A DNA stretch of 37,706 nt, from the IMG/VR virus record IMGVR_UViG_3300042691_015219, positions 1 to 37,706 of that record. One strand, written 5' to 3'. Source of the stretch: a virus. Below the pieces are notes generated by a model that was given only the letters and a program-made list of their open reading frames with translations, was not told where the DNA came from and ran no database searches. Below, one piece after another: positions 11,434-17,730 of this stretch; position 1 is the stretch's first letter, and each line of letters begins with the position of its first letter. The position numbers and the translations under genes were made by a program.

Positions 11434-11566
11434 GTTTGGGAACTGGGTTGGTTTGAACTGCAGCATTACGACGCCCTCTTAAAGAGTGCTCCATCCCCCA
11501 CTATCCTCCACTTTCCTCCACCCAAGTCATAAGATTATATTATCAGTAATATTTTTTGTCCAGTAT

Positions 11567-11594
11567 TTGAGACAATAATCTCATAATGTATAAT
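11567..11594 (+). promoter_or_regulatory. Promoter giving a leaderless mRNA for 11601
   Basis: TTGAGA, 16 bases, TATAAT ending 6 bases before ATG 11601. TGAGA and TCTCA form a small palindrome around the -35. Confidence 0.65.
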
Positions 11595-11600
11595 CAATAC

Positions 11601-12302
11601 ATGATCATAAGTCACTCCAAAAACTTTGTTTTTATCCATTTAGAAAAGACGGGTGGCACATCAATAGAGTTTGCCCTAGACCCTATTCTTTCTGACAATG
11701 ACATAATTATAGGAAGTACTCCAAGGGGTGAAGCAGAAGAGGGCATGTATGGTCATCTCTGGAAACATTCATCTGCACAAGATATAAAATCATATTTAGG
11801 TGATCAATGGGAGGGTATGTATAAATTTGCAACTATAAGAAATCCAATCGAGATAGTAATATCCCTATATTATTATTCTCAAAATATAATGTCAAGGTTT
11901 ATACCCATAAATGATAAAAATCTTATATCTTTCTTTAATATGCAACACAATCCAGTAGTAGATTCATGGAAAAAAGAGATGCCCTATATGCTGGACTATT
12001 ATGATTCATTTATAAATGGCACATATCTAAATGGCTTTATACAATCTCTGTCAAATGGCCAATCACATTTTAATCTACAAACCCAATCCTCACGTCTGGA
12101 TGAATCAGTTGATCTATTTAATATAGAAAATATTAATAGGCATTGGCCAACTATCCAGAAAAATGTGGGGGTATCCGATATACCTTTAGGTCATGTCAAT
12201 AAAAGCAGAAGGCCAAATGATATTTTCCTACATCCAAATACTATTGACGCTATCAATACATTTTTCCAAGAAGATTACGAAATGTTATCGGATTTGGTAT
12301 AA
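11601..12302 (+). CDS. Sulfotransferase, 233 aa
   Basis: Start ATG 11601, not 11586, because codons 2-3 of the longer reading are the TATAAT box. FIHLEKTGGTS (K16-S21) is the 5'-phosphosulfate loop of PAPS-dependent sulfotransferases, and FATIRNPIEIVISLYYY (R80-N81-P82) matches the 3'-phosphate-binding region; the C-terminal GHVNKSRR fits the same family. It is expected to move a sulfuryl group from PAPS to a hydroxyl of a glycan or other acceptor. The length suits compact phage/bacterial members. The APS kinase domain encoded at 26503 could supply PAPS. The acceptor is unknown; the nearby glycan genes suggest a polysaccharide. Confidence 0.8.
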   Translation: MIISHSKNFVFIHLEKTGGTSIEFALDPILSDNDIIIGSTPRGEAEEGMYGHLWKHSSAQDIKSYLGDQWEGMYKFATIRNPIEIVISLYYYSQNIMSRFIPINDKNLISFFNMQHNPVVDSWKKEMPYMLDYYDSFINGTYLNGFIQSLSNGQSHFNLQTQSSRLDESVDLFNIENINRHWPTIQKNVGVSDIPLGHVNKSRRPNDIFLHPNTIDAINTFFQEDYEMLSDLV

Positions 12303-12303
12303 T
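12275..12303 (+). promoter_or_regulatory. Promoter giving a leaderless mRNA for 12310
   Basis: TTACGA, 17 bases, TATAAT overlapping the sulfotransferase stop codon; the ATG is 6 bases after the hexamer. Confidence 0.6.
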
Positions 12304-12309
12304 CAATAT

Positions 12310-12510
12310 ATGTCTAGTCAACATACTCAATGGTATAAAGATATAAGGCTTATTGAAGCATTGGACCAGATGCGCCAACGTAATTTAGGCTTTATGGCTA
12401 AATGTTATTTTTGTGGCGCTAAGTCCATAGGTATAAAGGCTATAGAAGAAAAGTTATTTTCTGTTTGTTCTGACCATGAATATCAGGAAAAAGACGGGGT
12501 ATCTGTATAA
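12310..12510 (+). CDS. Small zinc-finger-like protein, 66 aa
   Basis: ATG 12310, leaderless. A helical N-terminus (WYKDIRLIEALDQMRQRN) is followed by CYFC, about 18 residues, then C-x-DH, a Cys2-Cys-His zinc-site pattern. Its 3' end overlaps the convergent gene 12483-12674 by 28 bases. Role unknown; nucleic-acid binding is plausible. Confidence 0.65.
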   Translation: MSSQHTQWYKDIRLIEALDQMRQRNLGFMAKCYFCGAKSIGIKAIEEKLFSVCSDHEYQEKDGVSV

Positions 12511-12674
12511 TCCCCATATGCCTCTTCACATAATGGGCAATATGAATTAGCATTTCTGGACTTATCTAGACTAACCAGCAATAGACCCTTATCTTGCATT
12601 TCTAGGATTTCTGGATCTAATCTACCATAGACTATAGGTATTAGTTTAGTCTTACATGTTATACAGTTAATCAT
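12483..12674 (-). CDS. Small zinc-ribbon protein, 63 aa (IVYG type)
   Basis: Start taken at 12674 (MINCITCKTKLIPIVYGRLD). Two knuckles, CITC and CPLC, flank IVYGRLDPEILEMQDKG. I recall small phage and bacterial zinc ribbons with an IVYG-x-P/L-x-PE segment, so the reading frame is credible although function is unknown. A TAAACT box sits 7 bases before the ATG, so it is probably leaderless. Upstream extension would cross the GC repeats and is rejected. Confidence 0.65.
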   Translation of the reverse strand: MINCITCKTKLIPIVYGRLDPEILEMQDKGLLLVSLDKSRNANSYCPLCEEAYGDYTDTPSFS

Positions 12675-12702
12675 TAAGGATAGTTTACCATACCGCCTTG
12701 AT

Positions 12703-12731
12703 TTGCATACCCGCCCAAAGTTGTGTATAAT
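12703..12731 (+). promoter_or_regulatory. Strong promoter toward the tandem GC hairpins
   Basis: TTGCAT, 17 bases, TATAAT. The spacer starts with CATACCCGCCCA (overlapping the -35), a 12-mer repeated exactly in the promoter at 13014, which suggests a shared operator. Confidence 0.6.
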
Positions 12732-12754
12732 TGGATATAGAAGGCATACAACTG

Positions 12755-12847
12755 ATGGCTCGCTGTGTGGTTGGTAGTCTTCTCTCCCCTCCCTTTCTGG
12801 GGGAGCAAGTCGTCCCTCCCTTTCTGGGGATGCGCTCCTGGGCATGA
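12755..12847 (+). CDS. Possible micro-ORF with PPFLG repeat, 30 aa
   Basis: ATG 12755 after AGAAGG, TGA 12845-12847. The peptide contains two SPPFLG/VPPFLG units because the DNA carries the repeat CCCTCCCTTTCTGGGG twice. Each unit also forms a hairpin (CTCCCC with GGGGAG; TCCC with GGGA), so the transcript could equally be a noncoding RNA. I cannot decide between them. Confidence 0.3.
   Translation: MARCVVGSLLSPPFLGEQVVPPFLGMRSWA
12783..12830 (+). repeat. Two tandem CCCTCCCTTTCTGGGG hairpin units
   Basis: Two direct copies about 29 bases apart, each self-complementary. They lie directly downstream of a strong promoter and upstream of 3'-end hairpin copy 6. Confidence 0.6.
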
Positions 12848-12861
12848 GCACTAAACTGCCC
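12837..12861 (+). ncRNA. 3'-end hairpin family, copy 6
   Basis: CCT-GGGCA, loop containing ATGA and TAAAC, then TGCCC. Compared with the GAGCA/TGCTC copies, an A-T pair is replaced by G-C on both arms: a compensatory change that supports RNA structure. Confidence 0.65.
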
Positions 12862-12869
12862 ACTTTCTG

Positions 12870-12875
12870 TATAAT
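12870..12875 (+). promoter_or_regulatory. -10 box of leaderless gene 12882
   Basis: TATAAT ending 6 bases before ATG 12882. No clear -35 hexamer. Confidence 0.5.
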
Positions 12876-12881
12876 AGACAT

Positions 12882-13007
12882 ATGAGACCAGAAATAGAAA
12901 AAGCCGTTGAAGAAATGATGGCTGATCCAAAGATTCAAGAGATACTTGAGGCTTTAGGTTCAGATTATGATGAAGATGGTATTGCCTATTGGGATAAGGA
13001 TGTATAG
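12882..13007 (+). CDS. Small acidic protein, 41 aa
   Basis: ATG 12882, TAG 13005-13007, leaderless. The protein (MRPEIEKAVEEMMADPKIQE..., DYDEDGIAYWDKDV) is helical then strongly acidic. No family recognised. Short acidic phage proteins often act as inhibitors or DNA mimics, but nothing here shows that directly. Confidence 0.55.
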   Translation: MRPEIEKAVEEMMADPKIQEILEALGSDYDEDGIAYWDKDV

Positions 13008-13013
13008 TCTTTA

Positions 13014-13042
13014 TTGACATACCCGCCCATATGTGAGACAAT
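13014..13042 (+). promoter_or_regulatory. Promoter giving a leaderless mRNA for 13049
   Basis: TTGACA, 17 bases, GACAAT ending 6 bases before ATG. Carries the CATACCCGCCCA element shared with the 12703 promoter. Confidence 0.65.
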
Positions 13043-13048
13043 AAGAAT

Positions 13049-13216
13049 ATGAAGAAAGATAAATACTTTACAAAAGACATTGATAATAATTGGGTTGAGA
13101 TTGAAGAAGAAATTGCAGACAATGTATTGAGGCAGTATTTTGAAAGACGCTATGTCGGCGCTATTGTCATTAGTGCATTTATTGTAGGTTTCCTACTAGG
13201 CATTATTGCTTCTTGA
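13049..13216 (+). CDS. Small tail-anchored membrane protein, 55 aa
   Basis: ATG 13049, TGA 13214-13216, leaderless. An acidic, charged N-terminal half (DIDNNWVEIEEEIADNVLRQ) is followed by one hydrophobic segment (GAIVISAFIVGFLLGIIAS) at the C-terminus, so the soluble part should face the cytoplasm. No named family. The -35 of the next promoter overlaps its stop codon. Confidence 0.6.
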   Translation: MKKDKYFTKDIDNNWVEIEEEIADNVLRQYFERRYVGAIVISAFIVGFLLGIIAS

Positions 13217-13242
13217 CATAAAAAGACTTGGTTTGGTATAAT
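13213..13242 (+). promoter_or_regulatory. Promoter giving a leaderless mRNA for 13249
   Basis: TTGACA, 18 bases, TATAAT ending 6 bases before ATG 13249. Confidence 0.7.
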
Positions 13243-13248
13243 CAAAAG

Positions 13249-13944
13249 ATGAACAACATTAAGTTTTCTAATGTGTGGAATCAGAGAGTAAGTTTTCCAC
13301 CCAAGCCAGCGATAAGAGATATTCCTAAATGGTATAAAGAAACTGCGGGAGAAACTCCGAAAAATTTTTTGTCACTAGACAGATCCGAAATTCCGACTGT
13401 AAAAAAATGCATACCATTTTTAGACTCAATTAGTTTGGGATATATTATTTATAGTGCAGGAGATTTAGTTATAACACAAAAAGAAAACTCGCCATACTAT
13501 GAGTGGCACTCTGAAATGGATTTAATAGAGTTTCATCCTAAAGAACAAATTGAAAAATATCCAAACTTAAATACTGAAAGCGTACCAAAATGGATGAATC
13601 CATGGGGCATAGAAACTCCAAAAGGATATTCATGCTTAGTTATTCATCCACTTCATAGGGACGATCTTCCTTTTACTACTCTTAGTGGTGTTGTAGATAC
13701 TGATAGTTACCATGGAGCAATTAACTTTCCATTTACTTTAAAGGATAATAAATTTGAGGGTTACATACCAGCAGGTACACCAATTGCACAAGTATTTCCA
13801 TTCAAGAGAGAGTCTTGGAAGATGCAATTTGGTAATGACGAAAGCGCAAGAACATCTTTAATTCATGCTTGGCTTGTTGCAAAAGGAAAAAGATTAAAAC
13901 TTAACTATAAATCTAATTTTTGGAAAAGGAAAAACTTCGAATGA
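13249..13944 (+). CDS. DUF6065-like protein with dUTPase-like signature, 231 aa (paralogue A)
   Basis: Start ATG 13249; the longer reading from 13228 would translate the TATAAT box. N-terminal P-A-IRDIPKWYK and KKCIPFLDSISLGY, then NPWGIETPKGYSCLVIHPLHR, DLPFTTLSGVVDTD and YIPAGTPIAQVFPFKRE. The family name DUF6065 is from memory. GVVDTD followed some 20-25 residues later by G-x-x-IAQ is laid out like motifs 3 and 4 of dUTPase/dCTP deaminase folds. Whether it binds a nucleotide is unknown. Two further copies are at 13941 and 23120. Its coding sequence is more AT-rich than the SSB gene downstream. Confidence 0.6.
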   Translation: MNNIKFSNVWNQRVSFPPKPAIRDIPKWYKETAGETPKNFLSLDRSEIPTVKKCIPFLDSISLGYIIYSAGDLVITQKENSPYYEWHSEMDLIEFHPKEQIEKYPNLNTESVPKWMNPWGIETPKGYSCLVIHPLHRDDLPFTTLSGVVDTDSYHGAINFPFTLKDNKFEGYIPAGTPIAQVFPFKRESWKMQFGNDESARTSLIHAWLVAKGKRLKLNYKSNFWKRKNFE

Positions 13945-14633
13945 CATTTAAAAAGATTAAGTTTATATCTAAAGATGATACTCTCGAAGGGGTTAAGCCA
14001 GCAAAATCTTTTATTCCTAAATGGTACAAAGATGTTGAATCACATAATATAAAAAATTTAAAATTTACCAATAATGATCCAGTAAAAAACGTAAAATCTT
14101 GTGTGCCCTTTCTTGATTCAATTACTAGTGGATATATGATTGAATTGTGGTGCGATGTTCATTTTGAAAGTTTGCCAGATGGATCGCATTATATTAGATG
14201 GGGTGATGCAAACCCTGCACCGATTGGAATTAGAAATACTGAGTTAAATAAAATACCAACGCCAATTGGATGTTCTAAGTATCATTATGTATGGCAAAAC
14301 CCATATTCTATTGAAACACCAAATGGATATTCTATACTAGTTACACATCCTAATAATAGGATTGACTTACCATTTTTTACATTAAGTGGAATTATTGATT
14401 CAGATTCAGTTATGCCTCCTGGAGTTATACCGTTTTTTATTAAAGAGGGTTTCTCTGGTGTTCTTGAGGCTGGTACGCCAATTGCTCAGGTTATTCCTTT
14501 TAAAAGAGAAAATTGGAAAATAGAAAAAGATAATTCATTAATTGAAAAGTCTGATAAGGTTATTAAAAATTCAAATAGAAAATTTTTTGGTTATTACAAA
14601 AATAATCAATGGAAGAAAAAAACATACGAATAG
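13941..14633 (+). CDS. DUF6065-like protein with dUTPase-like signature, 230 aa (paralogue B)
   Basis: ATGA overlap with paralogue A, AAAGGA ahead of it; the ATG at 13920 inside paralogue A is less likely. Carries FIPKWYKDVE, VKSCVPFLDSITSGYM, NPYSIETPNGYSILVTHPNNR, DLPFFTLSGIIDSD and LEAGTPIAQVIPFKREN. GIIDSD is close to the dUTPase GLIDSD motif containing the catalytic Asp. Tandem duplication with A is clear from the conserved order of blocks. Cellular role unknown; proximity to sulfotransferase and glycan genes is the only context. Confidence 0.6.
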   Translation: MTFKKIKFISKDDTLEGVKPAKSFIPKWYKDVESHNIKNLKFTNNDPVKNVKSCVPFLDSITSGYMIELWCDVHFESLPDGSHYIRWGDANPAPIGIRNTELNKIPTPIGCSKYHYVWQNPYSIETPNGYSILVTHPNNRIDLPFFTLSGIIDSDSVMPPGVIPFFIKEGFSGVLEAGTPIAQVIPFKRENWKIEKDNSLIEKSDKVIKNSNRKFFGYYKNNQWKKKTYE

Positions 14634-14662
14634 TTGACATACTTTGTTATGTATGTTAAACT
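14634..14662 (+). promoter_or_regulatory. Promoter for ssb
   Basis: TTGACA directly after the paralogue B stop, 17 bases, TAAACT. The transcript would have a leader of about 34 bases with an AGAGAGAG ribosome site. Confidence 0.6.
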
Positions 14663-14702
14663 ATAAGTGCTGGAAAAGCGTAACTATAGAAAAGAGAGAG
14701 CA

Positions 14703-15080
14703 ATGAATCCAGAAATTACATTAGTAGGCCGTCTAGGCACAGAACCAGAAAAGATCGGTGACAAGGGAATTCGTTTCCGTGTTGTCACAAGTGATCGTGT
14801 AAAGAATGCAAATGGTGAATGGGTAGATAAGGACACATCTTGGTGGACAGTTAAGATGTGGAATAAGGCTGCCGAGCAGGCATTGTCCACAGTAAAGAAG
14901 GGCCAAGAAGTAATTATTCGTGGCACTATCTATCAAGATACTTGGACAGACAAGACAGATGGCTCAACACGTAGTTCATATGATGTAAGGGCAGAATCTA
15001 TTGGAGTAACATCCTATAGCCTTGCAAAAAAGAACACAGCAGCAGTCGCTGCATCATCCACTGAGGATCCGTGGAAATAA
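14703..15080 (+). CDS. ssb: Single-stranded DNA-binding protein, 125 aa
   Basis: ATG 14703 is chosen over 14667 because the conserved SSB start (MNPEITLVGRLGTEPEKIG) begins there. The OB-fold is complete: RFRVVTSDRVKNANGEWVDK, then W-W-T-V-K-MWNKAAEQ, KKGQEVIIRGTIYQDTW and SSYDVRAESIGV. The tail is short and ends EDPWK, an acidic tip in place of the usual DDDIPF, so partner binding through the tip may differ. It coats single-stranded DNA in replication and recombination. Slightly shorter than typical 150-180 aa bacterial SSBs, as usual for phages. Confidence 0.9.
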   Translation: MNPEITLVGRLGTEPEKIGDKGIRFRVVTSDRVKNANGEWVDKDTSWWTVKMWNKAAEQALSTVKKGQEVIIRGTIYQDTWTDKTDGSTRSSYDVRAESIGVTSYSLAKKNTAAVAASSTEDPWK

Positions 15081-15083
15081 TAT

Positions 15084-15341
15084 ATGCGTCATGAAGATGA
15101 CTACATCGAAGGTTGGAGGACAAAGAGAGTAGATAACTCTCGTCCTCCACTTCGGTGGATAGCAAACATATTTGGTGAAATTGGTGGATGGGCAATTATG
15201 AAAGTTGCAATCCTTGAAGAAGAAGAAAACTTTGGATTGCGCTATAAACTTGCATCCTCAATGTACAGTATTTTTATGCCACTTTACATGAAATATGGAA
15301 CATTCTATAAAATAGATATTGAGGATAGAGAAGATATTTAA
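15084..15341 (+). CDS. Hypothetical protein, 85 aa
   Basis: ATG 15084, 3 bases after the ssb stop; no obvious ribosome site, so translation may depend on ssb. Contains RPPLRWIANIFGEIGGWAIM and a helical C-terminal half with many Tyr and Met. The segment PPLRWIANIFGEIGGW could associate with membranes or another protein. No family recognised. Confidence 0.6.
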   Translation: MRHEDDYIEGWRTKRVDNSRPPLRWIANIFGEIGGWAIMKVAILEEEENFGLRYKLASSMYSIFMPLYMKYGTFYKIDIEDREDI

Positions 15342-15370
15342 CCATATTGGCCCGTAAAGGGCCAAATGGT
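15341..15370 (+). terminator. Long hairpin after ssb operon
   Basis: ACCAT and TTGGCCC on the left pair with GGGCCAA and ATGGT on the right around a GTAAA loop, giving 12 pairs with one bulge. No T-tract, but it ends the ssb transcription unit and precedes the HNH gene. Confidence 0.55.
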
Positions 15371-15407
15371 GGTTGTATCATTCTATTTTCCGCCGAACTT
15401 AAAAACT

Positions 15408-15869
15408 ATGAAAAGAAATTATTTCAAAAAACTTTGGTCTACTATTTTATCTAACGGCGTTCGCCAGGATAATAGCGGCAACTGGACTTTAATTAATTCT
15501 TCTACTAATAAGCGCCGAATGGAAAAGACTGGATCATCTGTCGGCGGTGCTTCAGGACCTAACTCACAAAACTGGCATCCTGCAAAAATATATGTGACAC
15601 CAGAAGAACTTGAAGAAATTTGGAATAAGCAGGGCGGTAAGTGCTATTGGTTCGGAGTTGATCTTGATTTAGACTTACTTTATAAAAACCATCCAGACTG
15701 GATGCCTAAACATCCTCTTGCCCCATCTATTGATAAGATAGATGTAAATGGTGATTATACAAAAGATAACATTGTTATTTGTACCCGCTTTGCAAACTTT
15801 GGCAGAAACGTTTGTGATTTTGATAAGTTTAAAGATATAGTCAAAATACTTAAAACAGGAGTGATATAA
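15408..15869 (+). CDS. HNH-type homing endonuclease, 153 aa
   Basis: Start ATG 15408 (MKRNYFKKLWSTIL) is preferred; an ATG at 15366 sits inside the hairpin and adds an odd hydrophobic leader. The core has GGKCYWFGVDL, HP-x-x-x-SIDKID, NGDYTKDNIVICTRFANFGRN, the layout of phage HNH enzymes that use Cys, Asp and Asn/His around a metal. Such genes cut DNA at a target site and spread by repair. It stands alone between ssb and virion-type genes. Start codon is uncertain. Confidence 0.7.
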   Translation: MKRNYFKKLWSTILSNGVRQDNSGNWTLINSSTNKRRMEKTGSSVGGASGPNSQNWHPAKIYVTPEELEEIWNKQGGKCYWFGVDLDLDLLYKNHPDWMPKHPLAPSIDKIDVNGDYTKDNIVICTRFANFGRNVCDFDKFKDIVKILKTGVI

Positions 15870-15870
15870 T
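15865..15870 (+). promoter_or_regulatory. Extended -10 box of leaderless gene 15877
   Basis: TGA-TATAAT at the HNH stop codon, ending 6 bases before ATG 15877. Confidence 0.6.
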
Positions 15871-15876
15871 AATAAC

Positions 15877-16155
15877 ATGACAGCATATGCAAGACAACAA
15901 CTTAGCCCATCAACGCCATTAAGACTATCTCCTAACGGTACACACTCTGGACTAGACTTTACTATACAAAATAGTAATGATGCAGGATATATATATCTTG
16001 GTGGGGATGCGTCTTTAACATCAAGTAATTATGGTTTTAGAATTTTGCCAAATCACTCAATATCATTTGAATTACCTGGACAAGATGCAATATATGCAAT
16101 AGCATCAACATCTGGTATGTATGTTTCAACAATTGTTACAAGCCTGGAGTTGTAG
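15877..16155 (+). CDS. Probable small virion decoration protein, 92 aa
   Basis: ATG 15877, leaderless. All-beta composition: LRLSPNGTHSGLDFTIQNSN, GYIYLGGDASLTSSNYGFRI, then ISFELPGQDAIYAIAS. The run N-x-x-GYIYLGGD-x-(S/T)-x-x-NYG-x-x-(I/L)-x-P is a pattern I recall from small phage head/tail accessory proteins. Role inferred as structural; overlaps the next gene by TAGTG. Confidence 0.55.
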   Translation: MTAYARQQLSPSTPLRLSPNGTHSGLDFTIQNSNDAGYIYLGGDASLTSSNYGFRILPNHSISFELPGQDAIYAIASTSGMYVSTIVTSLEL

Positions 16156-16607
16156 TGGCACGTTTTACGCATCCTGCAATTGGGCCTTATAATGCTGCAG
16201 ATATTGTAACTAACATTAACTCTTATAATCCAGTTTGGTCTGCAACAGGACTAACATATACTGGAACACCTGCGTCTGGATATTACATTAAGATTGGTAA
16301 TTTTATTCAAGTTCAAATAGATGTTGTTTTTACAACTGTAACAAACTTTGGAACTGGTCAATATTATTTAACATTACCTTTTGCTTCTAAGTATCATACA
16401 GATGTTTATGGTGGATCCGTGCATGATGTTGTAAATCAAGGAATAGATCACTATAGTTTGAAGGGGCATTTAGTTCCATCTAGCATTAATATGAGTTTAT
16501 GGGATATGGCTAGTGCATCAAAAGATGAACCATTTGATTATAATTCTCCATTCAATTTAGCACAAGCGGACAGATTTCATATGTCTTTTTCTTATATAGC
16601 GGAATAA
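16155..16607 (+). CDS. Probable virion surface/fibre protein, 150 aa
   Basis: GTG start in a TAGTG overlap with GGAG upstream. The segment SATGLTYTGTPASGYYIKIG, then VQIDVVFTTVTNFGTGQYYL and LPF resembles repeats found in phage tail-fibre and head-fibre proteins. The product is beta-rich without a signal peptide. Exact location on the virion unknown. Confidence 0.55.
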   Translation: MARFTHPAIGPYNAADIVTNINSYNPVWSATGLTYTGTPASGYYIKIGNFIQVQIDVVFTTVTNFGTGQYYLTLPFASKYHTDVYGGSVHDVVNQGIDHYSLKGHLVPSSINMSLWDMASASKDEPFDYNSPFNLAQADRFHMSFSYIAE

Positions 16608-16608
16608 A

Positions 16609-17334
16609 ATGAATAAACTGGGTGGGTTTGGTCCTGTATATGTAATTAATCTGCTACGCAGAACTGATAGGCGTGAGCATATGAAAAAATTATTTAAAGA
16701 TTATGAAGTAACTGATTATACTTTTATAGATGCTTTTGATGCACAAGAAAATATTCATCAGTATATATATGATTCAGAAAGAAGTAATCCAAGGGCTGCT
16801 AAAAGAACAGAGACTGCTGCATGTATGTCTCATCTCAAGGCTATTAAGCATTGGTTAGATACTAGCGATACTGAGTATGCTATCTTTGCAGAAGATGATC
16901 TTTCTATGGATACCGTGCAATTTTGGCCTTGGACCTGGCAAGAATTTATGGACGCAATTTATTTTGATTACGATGTATTACAACTTTGTTTAACACAGTT
17001 TGGTCAAAAAAATGTTAAAATGCATAAAAGATTTAAAACAGATTATAGTGCGGGCCTATATATTTTAAAAAGATCTCATGCACAATTAATCATAAAAAAA
17101 ATGATAGTTGATGAAAAATATAATGTAAATATAAATCGTGATGAGGTTATTGTAGATCATAGTATTATTATGGGTAATACAGATAAGTCATACGCCTGCG
17201 GATTATTTACTTATGATATAAATACTCCGTCTGATATTAATCCAAGCGCACATAAACTACACACAAAATCTAGGGAATCCATTCTACAATATTGGAAACA
17301 AAATAAATTAACACTTAGAGAGTTCATTGACTAA
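16609..17334 (+). CDS. Glycosyltransferase family 25 (LPS/LOS type), 241 aa
   Basis: ATG 16609, 1 base after the previous stop. VYVINLLRRTDRREHM near residues 10-25 and AFDA near 42-45 are family-25 hallmarks; EDD at 95-97 is the metal/nucleotide-sugar site, and DHSIIM near 185 the C-terminal acidic/His region. GT25 enzymes typically transfer galactose or related sugars onto surface glycans or proteins. First gene of a seven-gene glycan block; donor and acceptor cannot be read from sequence. Confidence 0.85.
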   Translation: MNKLGGFGPVYVINLLRRTDRREHMKKLFKDYEVTDYTFIDAFDAQENIHQYIYDSERSNPRAAKRTETAACMSHLKAIKHWLDTSDTEYAIFAEDDLSMDTVQFWPWTWQEFMDAIYFDYDVLQLCLTQFGQKNVKMHKRFKTDYSAGLYILKRSHAQLIIKKMIVDEKYNVNINRDEVIVDHSIIMGNTDKSYACGLFTYDINTPSDINPSAHKLHTKSRESILQYWKQNKLTLREFID

Positions 17335-17355
17335 TAGTCACTTGTCTGGTATCAT
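17327..17355 (+). promoter_or_regulatory. Promoter giving a leaderless mRNA for 17362
   Basis: TTGACT overlapping the GT25 stop, 17 bases, TATCAT ending 6 bases before ATG 17362. Confidence 0.65.
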
Positions 17356-17361
17356 ATAAAG

Positions 17362-17577
17362 ATGGAAGAAAAAAATTTTCTTGATGAACTAACAGAAGAT
17401 CAACGTAATGAAGTTTGGAAACTACTCGTCTATACTATTAAAGAGATGAGAGAAGAAATTGCAAAAGAGATTGAGAATACCGCCGCAGATTGGAAAATTG
17501 CTGGTAAAATAAAAAGTCGTAATACAACAAAAGCATTTAAAACTGCTGCATCAATATCAAGAGGAGTGGAAGACTAA
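17362..17577 (+). CDS. Small helical protein, 71 aa
   Basis: ATG 17362, leaderless. Highly charged helix (EEKNFLDELTEDQRNEVWKL..., IKEMREEIAKEIENTAADWK) with a basic C-terminus. Coiled-coil interaction module is likely; no family recognised. Confidence 0.6.
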   Translation: MEEKNFLDELTEDQRNEVWKLLVYTIKEMREEIAKEIENTAADWKIAGKIKSRNTTKAFKTAASISRGVED

Positions 17578-17578
17578 T

Positions 17579-17607
17579 TTGACTTTTAAGTTTGATTAGT
17601 GTATAAT
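17579..17607 (+). promoter_or_regulatory. Promoter giving a leaderless mRNA for 17614
   Basis: TTGACT, 17 bases, TATAAT ending 6 bases before ATG 17614. Confidence 0.7.
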
Positions 17608-17613
17608 CTAAAT

Positions 17614-17730
17614 ATGGAAAAGGGTAGAGTTGTTGTTTGTTATCTTTGCAATAAAGAAATTGAGTTAAGATGGGGCATTTTTGCCCATGACACGCTATCT
17701 CGTCATGTAAGGGAGCATAAGAATGTCTAA
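17614..17730 (+). CDS. C2H2-like zinc-finger micro-protein, 38 aa
   Basis: ATG 17614, TAA 17728-17730, leaderless. CYLC near residue 9, then an aromatic core (LRWGIF), then HVREH near the end: the Cys2-His2 spacing of a single classical-type zinc finger. It overlaps the following glycosyltransferase by 8 bases, so the two are co-translated. A DNA/RNA-binding or adaptor role is inferred. Confidence 0.65.
   Translation: MEKGRVVVCYLCNKEIELRWGIFAHDTLSRHVREHKNV

Noticed and set aside
11227-11466. 79-aa leftward ORF in the noncoding region
   Set aside because: Low-complexity Lys/Tyr/Ser-rich translation of the inverted-repeat region, no ribosome site and no start context.
11438-11505. tRNA-like 3' half on the leftward strand (possible attachment site)
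   Set aside because: CTCTT-A-AAGAG and a GTTCAAACC-like T-loop are present, but the T-stem and acceptor arms do not pair, so neither a tRNA nor a tRNA-derived att core is supported.
12685-13122. 145-aa leftward ORF through 12685-13122
   Set aside because: It runs antisense through two leaderless genes, promoters and GC repeats, with no ribosome site and low-complexity sequence.
15341-15370. Insertion-sequence end around the HNH gene
   Set aside because: The hairpin occurs once; no matching inverted repeat or target duplication flanks 15408-15869.
15366-15407. Upstream start for the HNH gene
   Set aside because: It would add a hydrophobic leader encoded partly by the hairpin; the ATG at 15408 gives a normal HNH N-terminus, though I cannot exclude the longer form.
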